From Rhizobiales bacterium 65-79 (GTDB lineage: Bacteria; Pseudomonadota; Alphaproteobacteria; Rhizobiales; Rhizobiaceae), in NCBI GenBank assembly GCA_001896885.1, contig MKRJ01000013.1:186001-250000 (forward strand): DNA of 64,000 nucleotides, in the 5' to 3' direction. Both the position numbers and the translations under genes were made by a program. Shown here piece by piece: positions 60,343 through 64,000 of the stretch. Under the pieces are notes generated by a model that was not told the origin of the DNA, did no database searches, and worked only from the letters and a program-made list of their open reading frames with translations. Positions within the stretch are counted from its first letter, which is position 1, and each line of letters starts with the position of its first letter.

Positions 60343-61893
60343 TTAAAAAGTGGTCGGCCAGCTCGCCAGCCGACGTTGGGAGAGACCGCCTTCCAGGTCC
60401 CGCGAATGTATTTCCAGCATTCGCAATAGCCAGTCGCGGGTCTCGCGCGGATCTATGACTGCCTGTGTTGAGTTTATGGCGGCCAAATCGTAGGCGGACG
60501 TTTCCCGGTCCAGCTCCGCCTTCAGCTTGCTGAACTTTTCAGGATCGTTCTTCTGGGTCACCCCGTAGACGACATTGATTCCGATGACCGGGTCCATGAA
60601 CCCCACATCCGCTGTGAACCACGCCCCCATCTCGTCCGAATTGCGGGTTCCGCCCATGTTCAGATAGGCTTGGCCGTAGGATTTCCGGGTCACGATCGAG
60701 AATTTCGGCACCGTGCACATCTGAAGCGCGGTCTGGAAATTCATGATCTTGCCCGGCGCCTTGCGGCGCTCGCCTTCGATCCCGATAAGGAAGCCAGGCG
60801 TATCGCAGAGAATGATGATCGGGATGTTGAAGCTGTCGCAAAGGACCAGGAAACTGGTGATCTTGTCGCAGCCGTCCGGATCAAGCGCGCCCGCCTTGAA
60901 CATGGGGTTGGAGGCGACGAAGCCGACGACCTGGCCGTTCATGCGCGCAAGGGCGGTCGTCGCGACGCGGGCAAATTTCGGCTTCAACTCCAGTACCGTG
61001 TCCGGATCGGCAACGGCCTTTATGAGCTTGCGGACATCATAGACCTTCTGGCGCTGAGGCGGCACGATCTCCAATATGATTTCCGGATCGATCCGCGAAT
61101 TGTCCGGCGCCTCCGTCCTTGGGGGTCTTTGTCCGGCGTGGCTCGGCAAATAGGAAAGAAAGGTCTTTATCAGGTCCAGCGCTTCCTCGTCGGTATCGAC
61201 GGCATAGTCGACTAGGCCCGTCTTCTCCGTGTGAAGCCTCCACCCGCCTAGCTCCTCCGGATCGACGTCCTCGCCGATCGCCAGGGAAGTCACGCGTGGC
61301 GAAGAAACCGCCAGGCAGGCGCCCTTACGCATGACGACGAAATCGGAAAGCATCGTGTACCAGGTTCCGGTGCCAAAACTCGGTCCCAGGCAGGCCGAAA
61401 CATAGGGCGATTGGCGATCGCGAAGAAATTGCGTGGGATCCTGTCCAAGCGCGCCGATTCCCTGCGCGCCCATCGTGTCGGGAATCCGCGCCCCCGAGGT
61501 CTCGTTGAGAAAAATAACGGGCATGCCGTTTTTCGTCGCGACGCGGCGTATATGCCCCATTTTCTTGACGTTGTTCGGGCTCGACGACGCCCCGAGCACA
61601 GTCAGGTCGCAGGACACGATTGCGGCATTCCGACCGTCGATCCTGCCGAATCCACACACCTTCCCGTCGGCCGGACTTTTATCCCGCATGCTCGGCAGGT
61701 GCGAGGTGACGAACATTCCGGTTTCGGTGAAGCTCCCCGGATCGAACAGGCGTTCGATCCGTTCGCGGGCGTCAAGCAGGCTGGCCGCCTTCCGCTTGGA
61801 AAGCTTTTCCTTACCGCCCATGGCGAGCACATGCGCTTTGCGCGCCTCGTGCTCCTTGATCAACCCCTCATATGCGGTGTCACCGTCGGACAT
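60343..61893 (-). CDS. Acyl-CoA carboxylase carboxyltransferase subunit 1
   Basis: A 516-residue carboxyltransferase with both crotonase-like halves. N-half: GKEKLSKRKAASLLDARERI and FLNETSGARIPD; C-half: ILCDTPGFLIGIEGERR, VPKFSIVTRKSYGQAYLNMG and AWFTADVGFMDP. The pattern is that of propionyl/methylcrotonyl-CoA carboxylase beta subunits. ATG 61893 has GGGAGGAAAG. It is divergent from carboxyltransferase 2 with 125 bp between and is followed by the BCCP gene. Confidence 0.9.
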   Translation of the reverse strand: MSDGDTAYEGLIKEHEARKAHVLAMGGKEKLSKRKAASLLDARERIERLFDPGSFTETGMFVTSHLPSMRDKSPADGKVCGFGRIDGRNAAIVSCDLTVLGASSSPNNVKKMGHIRRVATKNGMPVIFLNETSGARIPDTMGAQGIGALGQDPTQFLRDRQSPYVSACLGPSFGTGTWYTMLSDFVVMRKGACLAVSSPRVTSLAIGEDVDPEELGGWRLHTEKTGLVDYAVDTDEEALDLIKTFLSYLPSHAGQRPPRTEAPDNSRIDPEIILEIVPPQRQKVYDVRKLIKAVADPDTVLELKPKFARVATTALARMNGQVVGFVASNPMFKAGALDPDGCDKITSFLVLCDSFNIPIIILCDTPGFLIGIEGERRKAPGKIMNFQTALQMCTVPKFSIVTRKSYGQAYLNMGGTRNSDEMGAWFTADVGFMDPVIGINVVYGVTQKNDPEKFSKLKAELDRETSAYDLAAINSTQAVIDPRETRDWLLRMLEIHSRDLEGGLSQRRLASWPTTF

Positions 61894-61923
61894 CTTTCCT
61901 CCCAGGCGCTTCAGGGCATCAAA

Positions 61924-61954
61924 AATGTTGAATAAATTACGAATGTCAACAATA
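61924..61954. promoter_or_regulatory. Candidate GntR operators between divergent carboxylase genes
   Basis: AATGTTGAATAAA (61924-61936) and AATGTCAACAATA (61942-61954) form an 18-bp-spaced pair; the second reads ATTGTTGACATT on the other strand, nearly the palindrome found at 56586. The area is AT-rich, suiting two divergent promoters. Confidence 0.5.
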
Positions 61955-62018
61955 CTAATAACAAATCATACCATGCGGTGGTCCCACCGCAAGGACAATC
62001 CAGGGAAGGTAGGCATCC

Positions 62019-63575
62019 ATGAGTTGGAGGGAGGAGGTCGCTGAAATCAATCGGCGGCGCGCGTTCGCGGAAGCGCTCGGAGGCAAGGAGAGTGTCGACA
62101 GGCAGCACGCGGCGGGTCGGCTGACCGTGAGGGAACGGATCGCGAAGCTTGTCGACAAGGACAGCTTTCACGAGCTGGGCGTCATGGCCGGCAAGGCGAC
62201 CTATGATGAAAACCACAACCTGGTGTCGGTCCGGCCGTCCAACGCGGTGATCGGCACCGGCCGCATCAATGGCAGGAAGGTCGCGATCGACGGCGACGAC
62301 TACACGATCCGGGGCGGCTCTTCCGAAGCGACTGTCTCGGAAAAGTGGATCTACTCGGAGAATTACGCGCTCGAGATGCGCATTCCGCTGGTACGGCTGG
62401 TGGAAAGCGCCGGCGGCTCGGTTCGCATTCTGGAACAGATGGGCTCCACCAAGATACCCGGCTATCCGAGTTGGCCCATGGTGGGGCTGCTGGGCGTCAT
62501 ACCCGTGGTCGCCGTGGCCATGGGGCCTTGCGCCGGGCTTGGCGCGCTAAAGGCGGCCTGCGCCCATTTTTCGATCATGATCAAGGGCACTTCGCAGGTC
62601 TTCGCCGGAGGCCCGCCGGTGGTCGAGCGCGGCATCGGCAAGAAGATCGACAAGGAAAGCCTTGGAGGCTCGGCGATCCATACGGTCGAAAGTGGGGTCA
62701 TCAACAACGAGGCGCAGTCGGAAGAGGAGGCCCTGGATCTGGTAGCCCGCTTCCTGTCCTACGTGCCGTCCAGCGTCTTCGAGATGCCTCCTCTCGTCGA
62801 AACCGACGACCCGAAGAACCGCGAGGAGGAGGAACTATTGTCCATCATCCCCCGCGAACGTCGCCGCATCTACAAGTGCCGGCGGCTCATCGAATTGGTG
62901 ATGGACAAGGATTCGATCCTGGAAATCTCGCCGCGCTACGGTCGCTCGATCGTTACCTGTCTGGCGCGCCTGGGCGGACGGCCGGTCGGTGTCATCGCCA
63001 ATGATCCCACTTTCTACGGTGGGGGCCTCACCCGTGCCGCCGCAGGGAAAATGGAAAGCTTCATCGACATTTGCGACACGTTCCACCTGCCGATTGTGAA
63101 TTTCGTGGACCAGCCGGGCACCGTGGTCGGCCCGGAGGCCGAGCGTGCAGGCACAGTGAAGGGATCGGTTCGCGTCGTATCGGCGATCGAGCAAAGCAGG
63201 GTTCCCTGGTGCGCCATCATTATACGCCGTCTCTACGGTCTCGCCGGCACGGCCTATGGTCGCCTGCAGGGCATAAACCTTCACTATGCATGGCCTTCGG
63301 CGCGCTGGGGCTCCATTCCGATCGGCGGCGGCGTCGAAGCGGCTTATCGCGCCGAGCTGGACAAGCTGCCCGCGGAAGAACGCGGTAAGCGGCTTTCGGA
63401 GCTCGAAGCCTATTACGAATATCTCGAATCCCCGTTCCTGACGGCGGAACGTTTCCGCGTTCCGGACATCATCGACCCGCGGCGGACCCGTACGGTTCTC
63501 AACGAATGGCTGGACGATGCCTGGCGCATTTTGCCGGAACAGCTCGGCATGACGAAGCGAACCATAAGACTCTAG
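62019..63575 (+). CDS. Acyl-CoA carboxylase carboxyltransferase subunit 2
   Basis: A 518-residue second carboxyltransferase, clearly a paralogue of subunit 1 but diverged: RLTVRERIAKLVDKDSFHEL and VRLVESAGGSVRILEQMG in the N-half, FVDQPGTVVGPEAERAGTVK and IIIRRLYGLAGTAYG in the C-half. The loop AWPSARWGSIPIGGG departs from the usual A-[WF]-P-x-A-E/D-x-A/G-V-M pattern. ATG 62019 has AGGGAAGG. The biotin carboxylase gene follows after 15 bp. Confidence 0.9.
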   Translation: MSWREEVAEINRRRAFAEALGGKESVDRQHAAGRLTVRERIAKLVDKDSFHELGVMAGKATYDENHNLVSVRPSNAVIGTGRINGRKVAIDGDDYTIRGGSSEATVSEKWIYSENYALEMRIPLVRLVESAGGSVRILEQMGSTKIPGYPSWPMVGLLGVIPVVAVAMGPCAGLGALKAACAHFSIMIKGTSQVFAGGPPVVERGIGKKIDKESLGGSAIHTVESGVINNEAQSEEEALDLVARFLSYVPSSVFEMPPLVETDDPKNREEEELLSIIPRERRRIYKCRRLIELVMDKDSILEISPRYGRSIVTCLARLGGRPVGVIANDPTFYGGGLTRAAAGKMESFIDICDTFHLPIVNFVDQPGTVVGPEAERAGTVKGSVRVVSAIEQSRVPWCAIIIRRLYGLAGTAYGRLQGINLHYAWPSARWGSIPIGGGVEAAYRAELDKLPAEERGKRLSELEAYYEYLESPFLTAERFRVPDIIDPRRTRTVLNEWLDDAWRILPEQLGMTKRTIRL

Positions 63576-63590
63576 TCGGAGTTGAAAACT

Positions 63591-64000
63591 TGAAACGCAT
63601 ACTGATTGCAAACCGGGGCGAAATCGCGTGCCGGATAATCAAGGCTGCGCGGGCGCTCGGGATCGAGACCGTGGCCGTCTATTCGGAAGCGGACGAGAAC
63701 GCGCTATTTGTCGAGCGGGCCGACCAGGCGGTGAAAATCGGCCCGGCGCCGGCAAGCGAGAGCTATCTGCGCGTCGAGGCCCTGCTTGAGGCCGCATCAC
63801 AATCGGGCGCCGACGCCGTCCACCCCGGCTACGGTTTCCTCGCCGAGAACGCGACCTTTGCTCAACGTGTCAGAACCGCCGGATTGACCTGGATCGGGCC
63901 CGAGCCGAAATCGATCGATGACATGGGCGACAAGGAACGTGCCCGGGAGATCGCCCGGGCCGCCGGGGTGCCTATACTGCCGGGATCGGAGCGCTTTTCC
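63591..64000 (+). CDS. Biotin carboxylase subunit of acyl-CoA carboxylase, 3' truncated by window
   Basis: The first 136 residues of a biotin carboxylase: ILIANRGEIACRIIKAARAL, AVYSEADENALFVERAD and ADAVHPGYGFLAENATFA, with the ATP-grasp domain just beginning at MGDKERAREIA. The start is TTG 63591, 15 bp after carboxyltransferase 2 and preceded by GGAG; the only other nearby TTG meets a stop. Whether the protein also carries a C-terminal biotinyl domain cannot be seen. Confidence 0.92.

Noticed and set aside
62019..63575. Carboxyltransferase 2 as a decarboxylase subunit of a sodium pump
   Set aside because: A biotin carboxylase gene follows at once and no membrane decarboxylase subunit is visible.
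1..64000. Prophage, transposase, integrase or conjugation genes
   Set aside because: None was recognised on either strand; mobile-element evidence is limited to small inverted repeats and the tRNA boundary.

Overview
The window is GC-rich, densely coded chromosomal DNA of an alphaproteobacterium, most likely a Hyphomicrobiales member near Mesorhizobium/Phyllobacteriaceae. This rests on a Rhizobium-type PmtA, DUF6356, the ubiE-ubiB-coaBC block, an alphaproteobacterial LexA box (GAAC-N7-GAAC), a perfect CtrA box (TTAA-N7-TTAA) and small palindromic intergenic repeats of rhizobial type. The assignment is inferred from gene content; no database was searched.

Layout. (a) 1-6.2 kb: end of a membrane acyltransferase, then dnaJ, pmtA, an FMN reductase, pyrF, a DUF1330 gene and an intracellular PHB depolymerase. 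(b) 6.2-13.7 kb: a CtrA-box-linked transglutaminase-like protease, a small DMT-type transporter, SOS-linked comM, gshB, and a glycolipid-type set (GtrA, GT2, large membrane protein). (c) 13.7-24.7 kb: a GGDEF/EAL protein with a damaged GGDEF motif, an overlapping SDR / metallo-beta-lactamase / ATP-grasp operon of unknown pathway, RlpA, a phosphoesterase, a nuclease, an Lrp regulator, dut, a PfpI protein, a PEP-mutase-family lyase, a trans-3-hydroxyproline dehydratase and a signal peptidase. (d) 24.7-33.9 kb: an ECF42 sigma factor with its YCII partner, pirin, and a GNAT-coaBC-VapC-antitoxin-ubiB-ubiE run in which a toxin-antitoxin pair is wedged directly ahead of coaBC; then upp and an aspartic protease. 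(e) 34.0-47.3 kb: a nucleoside uptake and catabolism operon (deoA, ALDH16, deoC, punA, cdd, two permeases, a double ATPase) with its BMP-type binding protein nearby. (f) 48.08-48.17 kb: tRNA-Ser(GGA).

Beyond the tRNA (48.7-64.0 kb) lies what looks like one catabolic locus. On the minus strand a seven-gene operon encodes a Liv-type ABC importer (with a LivM-LivG fusion), an isocitrate-lyase/PEP-mutase family lyase, an atypical crotonase and a FadR-type GntR regulator. On the plus strand follow an SMP-30 lactonase and an ADP-forming acyl-CoA synthetase. Then come two divergent units that together encode an acyl-CoA carboxylase: BCCP plus one carboxyltransferase on one side, a second, diverged carboxyltransferase plus biotin carboxylase (cut by the window edge) on the other. 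A near-palindromic motif close to ATTGTTRACATT lies ahead of both the SMP-30 unit and the carboxylase units and is a candidate operator for the GntR protein. The simplest reading is uptake of an organic acid or lactone, CoA activation, biotin-dependent carboxylation, hydration and C-C cleavage. The substrate cannot be read from the sequence, and this locus is the best candidate for something undescribed.
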